Below are positions 26,240 to 34,610 of a DNA stretch of 64,000 bases, piece by piece. Within the stretch, counting starts at the first letter, position 1. Each line of letters starts with the position of its first letter. The notes beneath the pieces are model-generated. The model was given only the letters and a program-made list of their open reading frames with translations, did not search any database and was not told the DNA's origin. The stretch comes from an uncultured Christensenella sp. Lineage in GTDB: Bacteria; Bacillota; Clostridia; Christensenellales; Borkfalkiaceae. The stretch lies in assembly GCA_910583545.1 (NCBI GenBank), contig CAJTXM010000003.1, positions 1 to 64,000 of the forward strand, written 5' to 3'. The position numbers and the translations under genes are program-made.

Positions 26240-28378
26240 ATGAAAAAACGATTGATAATTTTAATATCGATTTGTGTATTAAGCTTATTTTTTGTAACTC
26301 TTTTCGCTTGCGGTAAAGAAATGTTCAACGTTAAATACATAGCGGAAGAGGGCGGAATAGTTTACGGAGAAATAAACCAGACTGTAGAAAGCGGAAAGAA
26401 TTGCACACAGGTCTACGCGGAAGCGGAAGAGGGATACAGGTTTACCGGTTGGAGCGACGGATTAAAGAATTCTCAAAGGCTTGATTTAAACATCAAAGAA
26501 GATAAAACTGTTACAGCACATTTTGAAAAGATAGAGTATGTATATATTAACTATTCAGCTTCTAACGGCGGGATAATTTATGGAGAACTAAGTCAAACGG
26601 TCGAAGTGGGCGGTAACTGTACTCAGGTGTATGCCGTAGCAAGTGAAGGATACCGATTTACTGGCTGGAGTGACGGCGTTGAAAGCGCGCAACGCGTGGA
26701 TAGAAATGTACGCGAAAGCAGAGATGTATCGGCTTGCTTCGAGAAGATCGAATATGTTAATTTAGAATACAAGTCGGACATTGGCGGGATAATTTACGGT
26801 AATATTTTTCAGACAGTGGAAAAAGGCAAAAACGGTACTCAGGTTTACGCAGAAGCGCACGAAGGTTACAGATTTGCGGGATGGAGTGACGGAACAAAGA
26901 GCGCTCAGAGGATAGAGCAGAACGTAACGGAAAATAAAACAATAACCGCACAGTTTGAAAAGATAGAATATGTAAATGTGAATTATACTGCGGAAGAAGG
27001 CGGAATAGTATACGGGGAAATAAACCAGACTGTAGAAAGCGGACAGGACTGCACGCAGGTTTACGCAGAAGCGCACGAAGGTTACAGATTTGCGGGATGG
27101 AGTGACGGAACAAAGAGCGCTCAGAGGATAGAGCAGAACGTAACGGAAAATAAAACAATAACCGCACAGTTTGAAAAGATAGAATATGTAAATGTGAATT
27201 ATACTGCGGAAGAAGGCGGAATAGTATACGGGGAAATAAACCAGACTGTAGAAAGCGGACAGGACTGCACGCAGGTTTACGCAGAAGCGCACGAAGGTTA
27301 CAGATTTACGGGATGGAGTGACGGGATCGAGAGCGCTCAACGCTTGGACAGAAATGTATCCGAAAATAAAAATATCAAGGCGCAATTTGAGCGTATAAAG
27401 GTTCTGTTTTATTCTGAAAATTTGTTAGTGAGAGAATATTATTTAAATGATTTTAAAACTCTCGATTTGAATAAAATCGTCGGCTATGCATCTTTTAAAA
27501 TTTTCGACCGTTGGGAATTTACGGGAGTCTATGCCGGATATAACAGCGAAACGCCGTTAAATATAATAAATACTTATTTTACTTCTGAAAGTAATATCCC
27601 CGATATCACTCTCCGCGCAGTTTTTTCTGCGATGAGTGAAACGGCAATTGTTCCAGATGCCTCAAAGACTATTGCGCACGGTTTGGGCGGAATAGACGGG
27701 AAAAAGTATCTTAATTCAAAAGAGGCTTTCGAATATTGGTATAACAAGGGTGAGAGATTTTTTGAAGTTGATATTTCGTTGACTTCTGATGATAAAATAG
27801 TGTGTGGACATTTTCTTGACAGCCGCATAACTTATGATGAGTTTAAAGCCACTAAAACCGAAAATTATACACCGTTAGATTTAAACGAGTTTTTAAATTT
27901 ATTAATGAAATACAACGACGCGATGGTTGATTTTGATGTGCTGAGTGTTTATTATGGGCATTATAAAGACGTCGACGATAATTTTGTGGTTCTGTTTAGC
28001 GAATTTGATAAAATTTTAAAAAATGTTGATCCAACCGGAAATTTATATGAAAGGTTGATTCTTGAAATATTGCCTAACAATAAAACCGATATGTTTAACA
28101 TTGCTAAAAATTATTGTTCTTTCGCGAATTATCTTTATGCCGAATACTACGACAGCGCGGCTCCTATAAATGATGACAATATCAGGGAGATTAGTAAATG
28201 GTGTCAAAATAATAATGTCAATTTTTTATCTATAGAATCAAATGTTAAAGCGGAGTGGGTATCGATAATGCACGAATACGACATTTACGTTATGGTTTTT
28301 ACAATTAACAGCGCAATCGATGCATACAGATTTTTTGATATGGGAGTAGATTGTATATTTACTGTAATGGTAAAGTAG
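26240..28378 (+). CDS. Lipoprotein with InlB-type B repeats and a GDPD-like C-terminal domain
   Basis: 712 residues. Signal with lipobox LFAC near residue 28. Five about 72-residue repeats follow (about 30-390), each with GGIVYGEINQTVE, CTQVYAEAHEGYRFTGWSDG and a QFEKIEYV end, typical of InlB B-repeat/Listeria-Bacteroides repeats. The C-terminal part (about 470-712) resembles glycerophosphodiester phosphodiesterase: AHGLGG, KGERFFEVDISLTSDDKIVCGHF, LILEILPN, and a terminal MGVDCIFT. The usual first HRG motif reads HGL, so activity is uncertain. Likely surface-anchored. Confidence 0.85.
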   Translation: MKKRLIILISICVLSLFFVTLFACGKEMFNVKYIAEEGGIVYGEINQTVESGKNCTQVYAEAEEGYRFTGWSDGLKNSQRLDLNIKEDKTVTAHFEKIEYVYINYSASNGGIIYGELSQTVEVGGNCTQVYAVASEGYRFTGWSDGVESAQRVDRNVRESRDVSACFEKIEYVNLEYKSDIGGIIYGNIFQTVEKGKNGTQVYAEAHEGYRFAGWSDGTKSAQRIEQNVTENKTITAQFEKIEYVNVNYTAEEGGIVYGEINQTVESGQDCTQVYAEAHEGYRFAGWSDGTKSAQRIEQNVTENKTITAQFEKIEYVNVNYTAEEGGIVYGEINQTVESGQDCTQVYAEAHEGYRFTGWSDGIESAQRLDRNVSENKNIKAQFERIKVLFYSENLLVREYYLNDFKTLDLNKIVGYASFKIFDRWEFTGVYAGYNSETPLNIINTYFTSESNIPDITLRAVFSAMSETAIVPDASKTIAHGLGGIDGKKYLNSKEAFEYWYNKGERFFEVDISLTSDDKIVCGHFLDSRITYDEFKATKTENYTPLDLNEFLNLLMKYNDAMVDFDVLSVYYGHYKDVDDNFVVLFSEFDKILKNVDPTGNLYERLILEILPNNKTDMFNIAKNYCSFANYLYAEYYDSAAPINDDNIREISKWCQNNNVNFLSIESNVKAEWVSIMHEYDIYVMVFTINSAIDAYRFFDMGVDCIFTVMVK
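26841..27305 (+). repeat. Perfect 216-bp tandem repeat inside the lipoprotein gene
   Basis: From 26841 the sequence recurs exactly at +216 (27057) and again at +432 (27273), until it diverges near 27306. 216 bp is 72 codons, one InlB repeat, so copy number can change without loss of frame. Confidence 0.88.
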
Positions 28379-28410
28379 GTTTGTAACATGGTTACAGACC
28401 TATTTTTTAT
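28377..28410 (+). terminator. Terminator of the lipoprotein gene
   Basis: Stem AGGTTTGTAAC (28377-28387) / GTTACAGACCT (28391-28401) with one G-U pair and an ATG loop, then ATTTTTTAT. The stem begins at the stop codon. Confidence 0.85.
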
Positions 28411-28411
28411 A

Positions 28412-28450
28412 CGGTTCGTAACGAAAGTTACGAGCCGATTTTTTATTTTT
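28412..28450 (+). terminator. Second, similar terminator at the phage edge
   Basis: 11-bp stem 28412-28422/28427-28437 with a GAAA loop, then a long T-rich run. Its arms (GGTTCGTAAC ... GTTACGAGCC) resemble those of the preceding terminator, as if one copy came with the phage. Confidence 0.85.
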
Positions 28451-28464
28451 GGAGGAAAGCAAAA

Positions 28465-28854
28465 ATGACAAAGACATTTATCGTAGTAAACAGACACTTC
28501 TCGGTGATTTTAGAAACGAGCGAGGACATAAGCCTCGGCGGGGCAGAACACCGCATAATGGACGGCAACACTTGGATAAAGCAATGCCAAGCATTCAAAG
28601 AGGAAGAAGTGCAATTCGCAATAAATATGTTCGGCATTGATATTTTGAAACACCCGCTCACACTTGAAGAAATTGTCGAGTACACAAAAAACCTCGACGA
28701 GTTGAAGCAGGAAAAAAGAGCCGCAGAGGAAAAACTTGCAGACTACGAGGCACAGATTGCAGAGCTGAAAAAGAAAGCTGCTCTCGCCGGGTCGGAGGTT
28801 ATAAGCGCAGGCAATAGGCTGACGGAATTACGGTTCAAGTTGTGGACTGAATAA
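28465..28854 (+). CDS. Phage coiled-coil protein, unknown function
   Basis: 129 residues. The N-terminal half is a small mixed domain (TFIVVNRHFSVILETSEDISLGG). The second half is a strong heptad coiled coil (about 70-105, rich in Glu/Lys/Ala). GGAGG ribosome-binding site. It is the first phage gene on the left and has no recognisable promoter between it and the terminators. Confidence 0.65.
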   Translation: MTKTFIVVNRHFSVILETSEDISLGGAEHRIMDGNTWIKQCQAFKEEEVQFAINMFGIDILKHPLTLEEIVEYTKNLDELKQEKRAAEEKLADYEAQIAELKKKAALAGSEVISAGNRLTELRFKLWTE

Positions 28855-28860
28855 ATTACT

Positions 28861-28926
28861 AAACCCGCTGACGAGTCTTTGAAAATTAAGACGAAACGCA
28901 CCGAGGGAGGCGGTGCGTCCGGGGGG
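28861..28926 (+). ncRNA. Hammerhead ribozyme
   Basis: All core elements are present in order. Stem I 5' strand CCCG (28864-28867); CTGACGA (28868-28874, CUGANGA box); stem II GTCTT/AAGAC (28875-28879/28888-28892) with an 8-nt loop; GAAA box (28893-28896); stem III CGCACCG/CGGTGCG (28897-28903/28911-28917) with a 7-nt loop; U at 28918 pairing with the last A of GAAA; C17 at 28919; and stem I 3' strand CGGG (28920-28923). Self-cleavage is predicted between 28919 and 28920. Stem I is the open end, so type I topology. It lies in the 100-nt gap before the RHH gene and would trim its 5' leader. Confidence 0.85.
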
Positions 28927-28953
28927 AAACCCACTACAAAAAGGAGGTGCAGA

Positions 28954-29118
28954 ATGGGAAAGAGCGGCGAGAACTTGAGCAAGGAAAAGAGGCTTACGCT
29001 TTGCGTTTCGCAAGCTATGTTCGACAAGTTGACCGAGCAGGCAAAGCAGGAAGATACGAGCGTGAGCGCATACGTTCGCAAGCTCATTAAAGACGACTTA
29101 GCAAAGCGGGAAGCGTAG
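28954..29118 (+). CDS. Ribbon-helix-helix DNA-binding protein
   Basis: 54 residues with a short basic lead and the RHH pattern: RLTLCVSQAMFDKLTEQAK (strand and helix A), then TSVSAYVRKLIKDDLAKRE (helix B). ATG 28954 was chosen because AAGGAGGTG precedes it; longer in-frame starts lie inside the ribozyme. Likely an Arc/CopG-like phage regulator. Its mRNA would be cleaved by the hammerhead 35 nt upstream. Confidence 0.8.
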   Translation: MGKSGENLSKEKRLTLCVSQAMFDKLTEQAKQEDTSVSAYVRKLIKDDLAKREA

Positions 29119-29144
29119 ACGACGGAGAAAAGAGGAGGTGAAAA

Positions 29145-29669
29145 ATGCCAAAGTTTAGAGAGCTACGCGAAGAAAAAGGCTTACAAGCCAAGCAGGTCGC
29201 AGAGCAGGCGGGCATTGACCCGACGCTGTATTCACGGTTCGAGAACTATCGGGCGTTACCGATACCGACGGACTTCGAGAGAATAGTCGAAGCATTGAAC
29301 TGCCTGCCGATCGAGATTTACAGCCCCGACGAAGTAAGGCTTCTGCCGAACGCAAACAGAGTGGAAGCCACGGGCGGGGCAAGAACGACAGCAGAGCCGA
29401 CGGAATACAAAATGACCGTACGACTCGGGAACGATAGCCGACAAGTGCTTACGCGGGAAGTGCTACAAAAATGCGGCTATAAAAGTATTAACGAATGGGT
29501 TGCGGTTTGCGTACAGCGGCTCAAAAGTCAATACGACGCAATTATCAGCGCAGAAAAAAAGCCCCGCAATGCCTTACGCAACAAGGCACACGGAGCAGTC
29601 GGAGCGAGGCAATCCACAAATACCCCGACCGACACAATTCTATCAAAATCAAAAACTTTTGTCAAATAG
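29145..29669 (+). CDS. XRE-family HTH regulator
   Basis: 174 residues. Residues 1-60 form an HTH (FRELREEKGLQAKQVAEQAGIDPTLYSRFENYRALP). The rest is a Thr/Arg-rich region and a predicted helical segment of unknown function. It sits in the early operon without a divergent partner, so it does not look like a classical CI repressor. An early-gene modulator is more likely. Confidence 0.8.
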   Translation: MPKFRELREEKGLQAKQVAEQAGIDPTLYSRFENYRALPIPTDFERIVEALNCLPIEIYSPDEVRLLPNANRVEATGGARTTAEPTEYKMTVRLGNDSRQVLTREVLQKCGYKSINEWVAVCVQRLKSQYDAIISAEKKPRNALRNKAHGAVGARQSTNTPTDTILSKSKTFVK

Positions 29670-29683
29670 GAGGCAAACAAAAA

Positions 29684-29905
29684 ATGAAAGTTTACGCAAG
29701 CTACGAGAACGGCTACAAGGAACAGCAGGTCGCCATTAAGGAAACGACGCAGGCACTTATTAACGAAGCTATCGCCGCAAGACTCAATGACGGAAAAATT
29801 AAGGCTGACGAGTTAGCACTTTACGGCGCAATTATGGAAGAAGCCGAGGGCGCAGTCGCATACGCCCGCAAGCAGTACACAGAAGAAAAGGAGGGCAAAA
29901 AATAA
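29684..29905 (+). CDS. Small phage protein, unknown function
   Basis: 73 residues, acidic and helical (KADELALYGAIMEEAEGAVAYARKQ). AGGAGG ribosome-binding site before ATG 29684. Its stop overlaps the next start in TAATG, so it is translationally coupled to the ERF annealing protein and may assist recombination. Confidence 0.65.
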   Translation: MKVYASYENGYKEQQVAIKETTQALINEAIAARLNDGKIKADELALYGAIMEEAEGAVAYARKQYTEEKEGKK

Positions 29906-30630
29906 TGGCAGCCACAACCGAAAAGCAGACGACCGAAACAAAGGCAACCACGCCGAAAAAGACTGCGGACAAGCCCGCAACCCTCAATATTTTTCAGCGT
30001 ATGCTTGCAGCGACGAGCGAAATCAACCGCGTCGCAAAGAACCTTAAAGTCGACATAAGCAAAAGCCAATCTTACAAGGCGGTTGCGGAGTCGGACGTTC
30101 TGGAAGCGGTAAAGCCGATCGAGGAAAAGTACGGTATTTATTCGTACCCCATTTCCCGCAAGATTATCAAGGACGAGGCGTACACCACGACGAGCGAATA
30201 CGACGGGCGCAAGAGCGAGAAAACAACGTTCTTCATGCGGCTTGAAACCGTATACCGTTTCGTCAATACGGACAACCCCGAGGAGCATATCGACATTACG
30301 ACTTACGGCGACGGAGTAGACACGCAGGACAAGGCACCGGGCAAGGCTATGACCTACGCCGACAAGTATGCACTTTTGAAAGCGTACAAAATTCAAACGG
30401 GCGACGACCCCGACGCGAATCCGAGCGGGAATTTGGGCAAAAAGAAGTTCGAGAAACCCACCGCCGAGCAGTTGGCGCAGGCAGAGGAACTCGGCATCAA
30501 CCTTGACGGGTTAGCCGCATACGCAAAGTGCAAGGTCGAGGAAATTAGCAAGGACATTCTCGCCAACGCTATCGAAATGAAGCAAAAGGCTTTGAAGAAG
30601 AAAGCCGCCGCCGCGGGAGGTAACGCATGA
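29905..30630 (+). CDS. erf: ERF-family single-strand annealing protein
   Basis: 241 residues with the ERF core: an N-terminal FQRMLAATSEINRVAKNLKV helix region, KYGIYSYPISRKI, MRLETVYRFVN, and GDGVDTQDKAPGKAMTYADKYALLKAYKIQTGDDPD, the family's most conserved block. ERF proteins anneal complementary single strands during phage recombination. The partner nuclease is encoded next, with an ATGA overlap. Confidence 0.92.
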   Translation: MAATTEKQTTETKATTPKKTADKPATLNIFQRMLAATSEINRVAKNLKVDISKSQSYKAVAESDVLEAVKPIEEKYGIYSYPISRKIIKDEAYTTTSEYDGRKSEKTTFFMRLETVYRFVNTDNPEEHIDITTYGDGVDTQDKAPGKAMTYADKYALLKAYKIQTGDDPDANPSGNLGKKKFEKPTAEQLAQAEELGINLDGLAAYAKCKVEEISKDILANAIEMKQKALKKKAAAAGGNA

Positions 30631-31526
30631 GAGTAGTATTCAACGAAACCGAGCATACATACACGCTCGGCGAAAAGACCCTTATCAGCGTTACGCAGCT
30701 TTTGAAAAAGCACGGGCTGTCTACGAACTATTCGGGCGTAGACGCGGAGGTTTTAGAGAAAGCAGCCAACAAGGGAACTGCGGTTCATAAGGAAATCGAG
30801 AACTATATCAAGAGCGGCGACGTCGGGTTCACTTCCGAGCTTATCGATTATATCGACATAACGGAAGATTTGAAGTTCACGGCAGAGGGCAGCGAGGTTA
30901 TACTCCCGGCGGGGGAAATTCCCGAGGACAAAGCGGGCGAATATTTCTACGCAGGAACGGCAGACCTTATCGGCAAGATTGGCGACGGGTACGTTTTGGC
31001 AGACATAAAGACGACGCAAAAGGTCGATATGCGCGCCTGCGCTTGGCAGCTTTCGCTGTACGAAAGGTTGGCGGGCGTAAGGTTTGAAAAAATGTATATC
31101 TTCCATTTGGGAAAGAAGTCGAAAGCGATACCCGTCGAGCGTATACCCGAAGCGGGAATCGACAGACTGCTCGAATGCGAAGCGAACGGCACGATTTACA
31201 AAGAGCCGGGGCTTGTAATCGGTACGGAATTATTGGCGCGCGCACAGCAAGCCGAAGCAGAGCTGAAGCTTGCCGAGGAAGAAAAGAAAGCCGCCGAGGA
31301 AACCGCCAAGCAGTACAGACAAAAGCTGTACGAGCTGATGCGCGAGCAGAATATTTCGAGTTGGGAAACCGCCGACAAATCTATGCTCATAACCTGCGTC
31401 GCCCCGACCACCAAAACAAGCATTGACAGCACGAAGCTCAAAAAGGAAATGCCCGAGATTGCGGAGAAGTACAGCAAGACCTCGACCGTAAGCGGGTATG
31501 TAAAAATCACGCTTCGGGAGGCGTAA
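30627..31526 (+). CDS. PD-(D/E)XK (RecB/Cas4-like) exonuclease
   Basis: 299 residues. The motif GTAVHKEIENYI early, then AGTADLIGKIGDGYVLADIKTT with D...DIK catalytic spacing, then a downstream WQLSLYE helix, identify a PD-(D/E)XK nuclease. A coiled coil (about 200-250) follows. With ERF and SSB it should form a recombination set: end resection, annealing, strand protection. Confidence 0.88.
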   Translation: MRVVFNETEHTYTLGEKTLISVTQLLKKHGLSTNYSGVDAEVLEKAANKGTAVHKEIENYIKSGDVGFTSELIDYIDITEDLKFTAEGSEVILPAGEIPEDKAGEYFYAGTADLIGKIGDGYVLADIKTTQKVDMRACAWQLSLYERLAGVRFEKMYIFHLGKKSKAIPVERIPEAGIDRLLECEANGTIYKEPGLVIGTELLARAQQAEAELKLAEEEKKAAEETAKQYRQKLYELMREQNISSWETADKSMLITCVAPTTKTSIDSTKLKKEMPEIAEKYSKTSTVSGYVKITLREA

Positions 31527-31528
31527 GA

Positions 31529-32116
31529 GTGGCAAAGGAAATCGGGAAATTTAACTGCACGTTTGAAAATTGCCTTACGGACGCGGACGGGTCGCTTGTG
31601 CTTTCGTTGCGCGTACCAAAGGGCGAAACCTTTACCGCCAAGCAAACGGTTGCCGCCATTCGTACGGGGCTTGCAAGCGGTAAAGAACGGCTTACAGCGG
31701 CGGTCGGTTGGTACAAGGAAACCCGAAGCCTTAACGCAAACGCATACTTCCACCTTTTAGTCGGGAGAATAGCCGAAGTAATGAACCTCGGCGCGGACGA
31801 AGTAAAGGTCAAAATGGTTCTCGACTACGGAGCGATCGCCACCGAGTGCGGCGACCCCGTAATCGTGGCATTACCCAAGACCGCCAACGTAACGGACTAT
31901 TACACATACGCTCGGTGGATTTCCGATTTCACGACGAAGAACGGGAAAGAGTACAGTCAGTACATTTTCTACAAACACACCCACACGCTCGACAAGGCAG
32001 AAATGGCGCGCCTTATAGACGGGGTCGTTTACGAGGCGCAGGAGTTAGGAATTGAAACCCGAACCCCCGACGAACTCGCAAGCCTTATTGAGAATTGGGA
32101 GGGTGGCAAGCCGTGA
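31529..32116 (+). CDS. NinB-like phage recombination protein (tentative)
   Basis: 195 residues starting at GTG. The KETRSLNANAYFHLLVGRIAEVM block and the late HTHTLDKAEMARLIDGVV plus GIETRTPDELASLIENW segments match a conserved Firmicutes phage family resembling lambda NinB. The role is inferred from position between the exonuclease and HNH/SSB genes. The stop overlaps the next start (GTGA). Confidence 0.65.
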   Translation: MAKEIGKFNCTFENCLTDADGSLVLSLRVPKGETFTAKQTVAAIRTGLASGKERLTAAVGWYKETRSLNANAYFHLLVGRIAEVMNLGADEVKVKMVLDYGAIATECGDPVIVALPKTANVTDYYTYARWISDFTTKNGKEYSQYIFYKHTHTLDKAEMARLIDGVVYEAQELGIETRTPDELASLIENWEGGKP

Positions 32117-32406
32117 ACGCCAGAACGAAAGCGTGTGCAATAAGCAAGGAAGTTAAAGAGGCGGTCTACAAACGGGATCGGGGGCGGTGCATTTTATGTG
32201 GAGCGGTCGGACTTCCCGAGGCGCACTACATACCGAGAAGCAAGGGCGGGCTTGGCATAGAGCAAAACATTGTAACACTATGCCGCCCGTGCCACGACAA
32301 GTTAGACAATACCACGGAAAGAAAAGCCCTGCTTTTGAGAGTAAAGGAACACCTCGAATTATGGTACGGCGACTTTCCCGACGAACAACGAATTTATAAA
32401 AAATAG
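32113..32406 (+). CDS. HNH endonuclease
   Basis: About 97 residues from GTG 32113, which overlaps the previous stop. It has zinc knuckles CILCG and CRPCHDKLD around an AHYIPRSKGGLGIEQNIVTLC HNH core. Small HNH nucleases near SSB genes are common in phages and may aid recombination or packaging. Confidence 0.85.
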   Translation: MNARTKACAISKEVKEAVYKRDRGRCILCGAVGLPEAHYIPRSKGGLGIEQNIVTLCRPCHDKLDNTTERKALLLRVKEHLELWYGDFPDEQRIYKK

Positions 32407-32415
32407 GAGCAAAAA

Positions 32416-32820
32416 ATGAACAAAACATTTTTAATCGGAAACTTAACACGCGACCCCGAGCTTTCGGAAACGCCGAGCGGGGTGTCGGTATGCAAAATGT
32501 CAATCGCCGTAAACCGCAATTTTACGAACGCAAACGGCGAGAGAGAAACGGACTTCTTCAATATCGTTGCATGGCGCGGGCTTGCCGAAAACTGCGCAAA
32601 GTTTTTGAGTAAAGGCAAGAAAATAGCGGTGGCAGGCAGTATTCAAAACCGCAGCTATGAAACCGAGAACGGGAAGAAATACGTTACCGAGATTATGGCA
32701 GACGAAATCGAGTTTTTATCGCCCGTAAGCGAGGGCGAACAGCAAAGCAACCCCGCAGGGCAAGGCGGCAGAAAGCCGAGCCTGCAACCGCTCGCCGACG
32801 ACTTCGACTGCCCGTTTTAA
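32416..32820 (+). CDS. ssb: Phage single-stranded DNA-binding protein
   Basis: 134 residues. OB fold: NKTFLIGNLTRDPELSETPSGV, FTNANGERETDFFNIVAWRGLAENCAKFLSKGKKI, and the acidic tip DDFDCPF that recruits partners. Slightly shorter than host SSB. Part of the ERF/exonuclease module. Confidence 0.96.
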   Translation: MNKTFLIGNLTRDPELSETPSGVSVCKMSIAVNRNFTNANGERETDFFNIVAWRGLAENCAKFLSKGKKIAVAGSIQNRSYETENGKKYVTEIMADEIEFLSPVSEGEQQSNPAGQGGRKPSLQPLADDFDCPF

Positions 32821-32832
32821 CGGAGGGGTTTT

Positions 32833-33021
32833 ATGAGCAAACAAGCAATGACCGCCGAGGAAATAAACGCCGAGATTGAAAGGCTTTCAAAATCGCCGTA
32901 TGTAAAACTTGCCCGCGATACCGCCAACAAAGCGTTGCGCCAAAAGCTATACCAATTGCGCTCGCTTGATAAAAAGGGGCGGGAGATAGCGGAAAGGCTC
33001 GGCGTTAAATTGGAGGAGTAG
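32833..33021 (+). CDS. Small phage protein, unknown function
   Basis: 62 residues, highly charged and helical, starting MSKQAMTAEEINAEIERLSK. GGAGG ribosome-binding site; ends 2 nt before the replication initiator gene. No family recognised. Confidence 0.6.
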   Translation: MSKQAMTAEEINAEIERLSKSPYVKLARDTANKALRQKLYQLRSLDKKGREIAERLGVKLEE

Positions 33022-33023
33022 AA

Positions 33024-33725
33024 ATGGCAGAACGTAGAATGTTTACAAAGAAAGTCACGAACGACGACGAGTTTATAAGCCTACCGTCGTCCGCGCAAGC
33101 CCTTTACTTCCACCTTAACCAAGAAGCAGACGACGACGGGTTTAACAAGCAAGTTCAAACCGCTTTATTTAAGGCGCACGCAAGTATTGACGATCTAAAA
33201 ATACTAATGCTTAAAAATTTCGTAATACGGTTCGAGAGCGGGGTCATTGTAATTAGACATTGGCGAATGCATAACACCCTGCGAAAAGACCGCTACACCC
33301 CGACAAATTTTCAAGACGAGTTGCAACTTCTCGGACTAAAAGAAAGCGGGGAATACGTACTCGGTTGCCAGACGGTTGCCGAACGGTTGCCACAGGTTAA
33401 GTCAGAAGAAGTTAGGGAAGATAAGGTTAGGTTAGATAAGGGAAGATTAGAAGAAGATGCGCCGCAGAGCGTCGCCGCTTCCAATACCCGATTTAAGAAG
33501 CCGACCCTTGAAGAAATAACCGCTTACTGCACCGAACGCAAAAACAACGTTGACCCGCAAGCGTTCTTCGATTTCTACGAGAGCGTCGGGTGGCGCGTAG
33601 GAAACAAGCCAATGAAAGATTGGAAAGCCTGCGTCCGTACTTGGGAACGCCGAGAGCAAACGAGCGGATCGGGGAAATCTACGGCGGGCAAAGCTAACGG
33701 CGACAAGTACAAGCGGGAGGACTAA
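33024..33725 (+). CDS. Phage replication initiator (DnaD/replisome-organiser type)
   Basis: 233 residues. The N-terminal half is a winged-helix organiser (FTKKVTNDDEFISLPSSAQALYFHLNQEADDDGF, IRHWRMHNTLRKDRYTPT). A variable linker contains iteron-like DNA. The C-terminal half has a DnaD-like/replisome segment (PTLEEITAYCTERKNNVDPQAFFDFYESVGWRVG..PMKDWKACVRTWE). It probably binds the origin within its own gene and recruits the helicase loader encoded next. Confidence 0.85.
   Translation: MAERRMFTKKVTNDDEFISLPSSAQALYFHLNQEADDDGFNKQVQTALFKAHASIDDLKILMLKNFVIRFESGVIVIRHWRMHNTLRKDRYTPTNFQDELQLLGLKESGEYVLGCQTVAERLPQVKSEEVREDKVRLDKGRLEEDAPQSVAASNTRFKKPTLEEITAYCTERKNNVDPQAFFDFYESVGWRVGNKPMKDWKACVRTWERREQTSGSGKSTAGKANGDKYKRED
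33362..33445 (+). other. Candidate phage replication origin (iterons)
   Basis: Three exact CGGTTGCC iterons start at 33362, 33373 and 33384, each 11 bp apart, one helical turn. Eleven is not a multiple of three, so each copy is read in a different codon phase and the repetition is not due to the protein. An AT/purine-rich stretch with two AGATAAGG copies (33419, 33434) and GTTAG repeats follows, a plausible unwinding element. Confidence 0.6.
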
Positions 33726-33728
33726 CAA

Positions 33729-34595
33729 ATGAACCTCGACACCGTAGTCAAACAAATTGCAAGCGGCGAGCTTCAAATCCGCGACGACGAATATATCGGC
33801 GAAAACGGACTGCCATATTGCAAGAATTGTAAAGCCCCGAGAATGTGGGCGTCGGACGATAAGCACTTCGTCGCCCGCTGTATGTGCAAATGCGAAGCCG
33901 AAGCCGAGGAGCGCAGAAAGAAAGAAGAAGCGCGCCAAAAGCTAATCGCCGAGTTTAACAGCCGAAGCAGCCTTTCAATGCTCGGCAACCGATACAGAGG
34001 CATTCGCCTTAAGGACGCAACGATTACCGAGAGCAACCGAGCGGTCTACGAGAAGTGCCGAAACTACGTTACGAACGCAAAGGCAATGCGGGAGAACAAT
34101 ATCGGGCTTTACATATACGGCGACAACAGCAGCGGCAAAACCTACCTTACGGCGTGTATTTGCAACGAGCTATTATGGCAGGGGTTTAGATGCGTATATA
34201 CGAACCTTGCAACGATTTTGAACGAGATACGGGGAAGCTACGACAAGAACGGAATGGGCGAGTGCGAACTTTTGAACCGCCTGCAAGCGTACGACTTCGC
34301 ATTTATAGACGATTTCGGCAAAGAGTTTCTCGGGCGAGAGTATAACGCAAGTTCTTCCAAATGGGCAGAGGAAAAGCTGTTCGAGGTAATCAACGCCAGA
34401 TACAACGCGCAAAAACCGACGATATTCTCGTCGAACTACGAAATCAGCGAGCTTGCAAGCGTACTAAACCTTGACAAAGCAATCGTTGAGCGGGTGAACG
34501 AAATGGCAACCCGCACACTAAAACTTGAGGGCGACGACTTCCGCTCAACCGCAAGGCAGAGCAAAAGCGACCTCGCAAAAAAATTAGGAATCTAA
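33729..34595 (+). CDS. DnaC-like helicase loader ATPase
   Basis: 288 residues. N-terminal zinc-binding cysteines (CKNCKAP, CMCKCEAEAEE), then an AAA+ core with Walker A GDNSSGKT, Walker B FAFIDDFGKEF, and FSSNYEISEL sensor region. It loads the host replicative helicase at the phage origin. No phage polymerase or helicase is seen, so host enzymes are probably used. Confidence 0.92.
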   Translation: MNLDTVVKQIASGELQIRDDEYIGENGLPYCKNCKAPRMWASDDKHFVARCMCKCEAEAEERRKKEEARQKLIAEFNSRSSLSMLGNRYRGIRLKDATITESNRAVYEKCRNYVTNAKAMRENNIGLYIYGDNSSGKTYLTACICNELLWQGFRCVYTNLATILNEIRGSYDKNGMGECELLNRLQAYDFAFIDDFGKEFLGREYNASSSKWAEEKLFEVINARYNAQKPTIFSSNYEISELASVLNLDKAIVERVNEMATRTLKLEGDDFRSTARQSKSDLAKKLGI

Positions 34596-34610
34596 AAGGA
34601 GAGCCAAGAC

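Noticed and set aside
26841..27305. CRISPR-like array
   Set aside because: Repeats are 216 bp, contiguous, coding and without spacers.
26757..27385. Long minus-strand frames over the InlB repeats
   Set aside because: They are shadows produced by the 216-bp repeats of the plus-strand gene; no ribosome-binding site or family.
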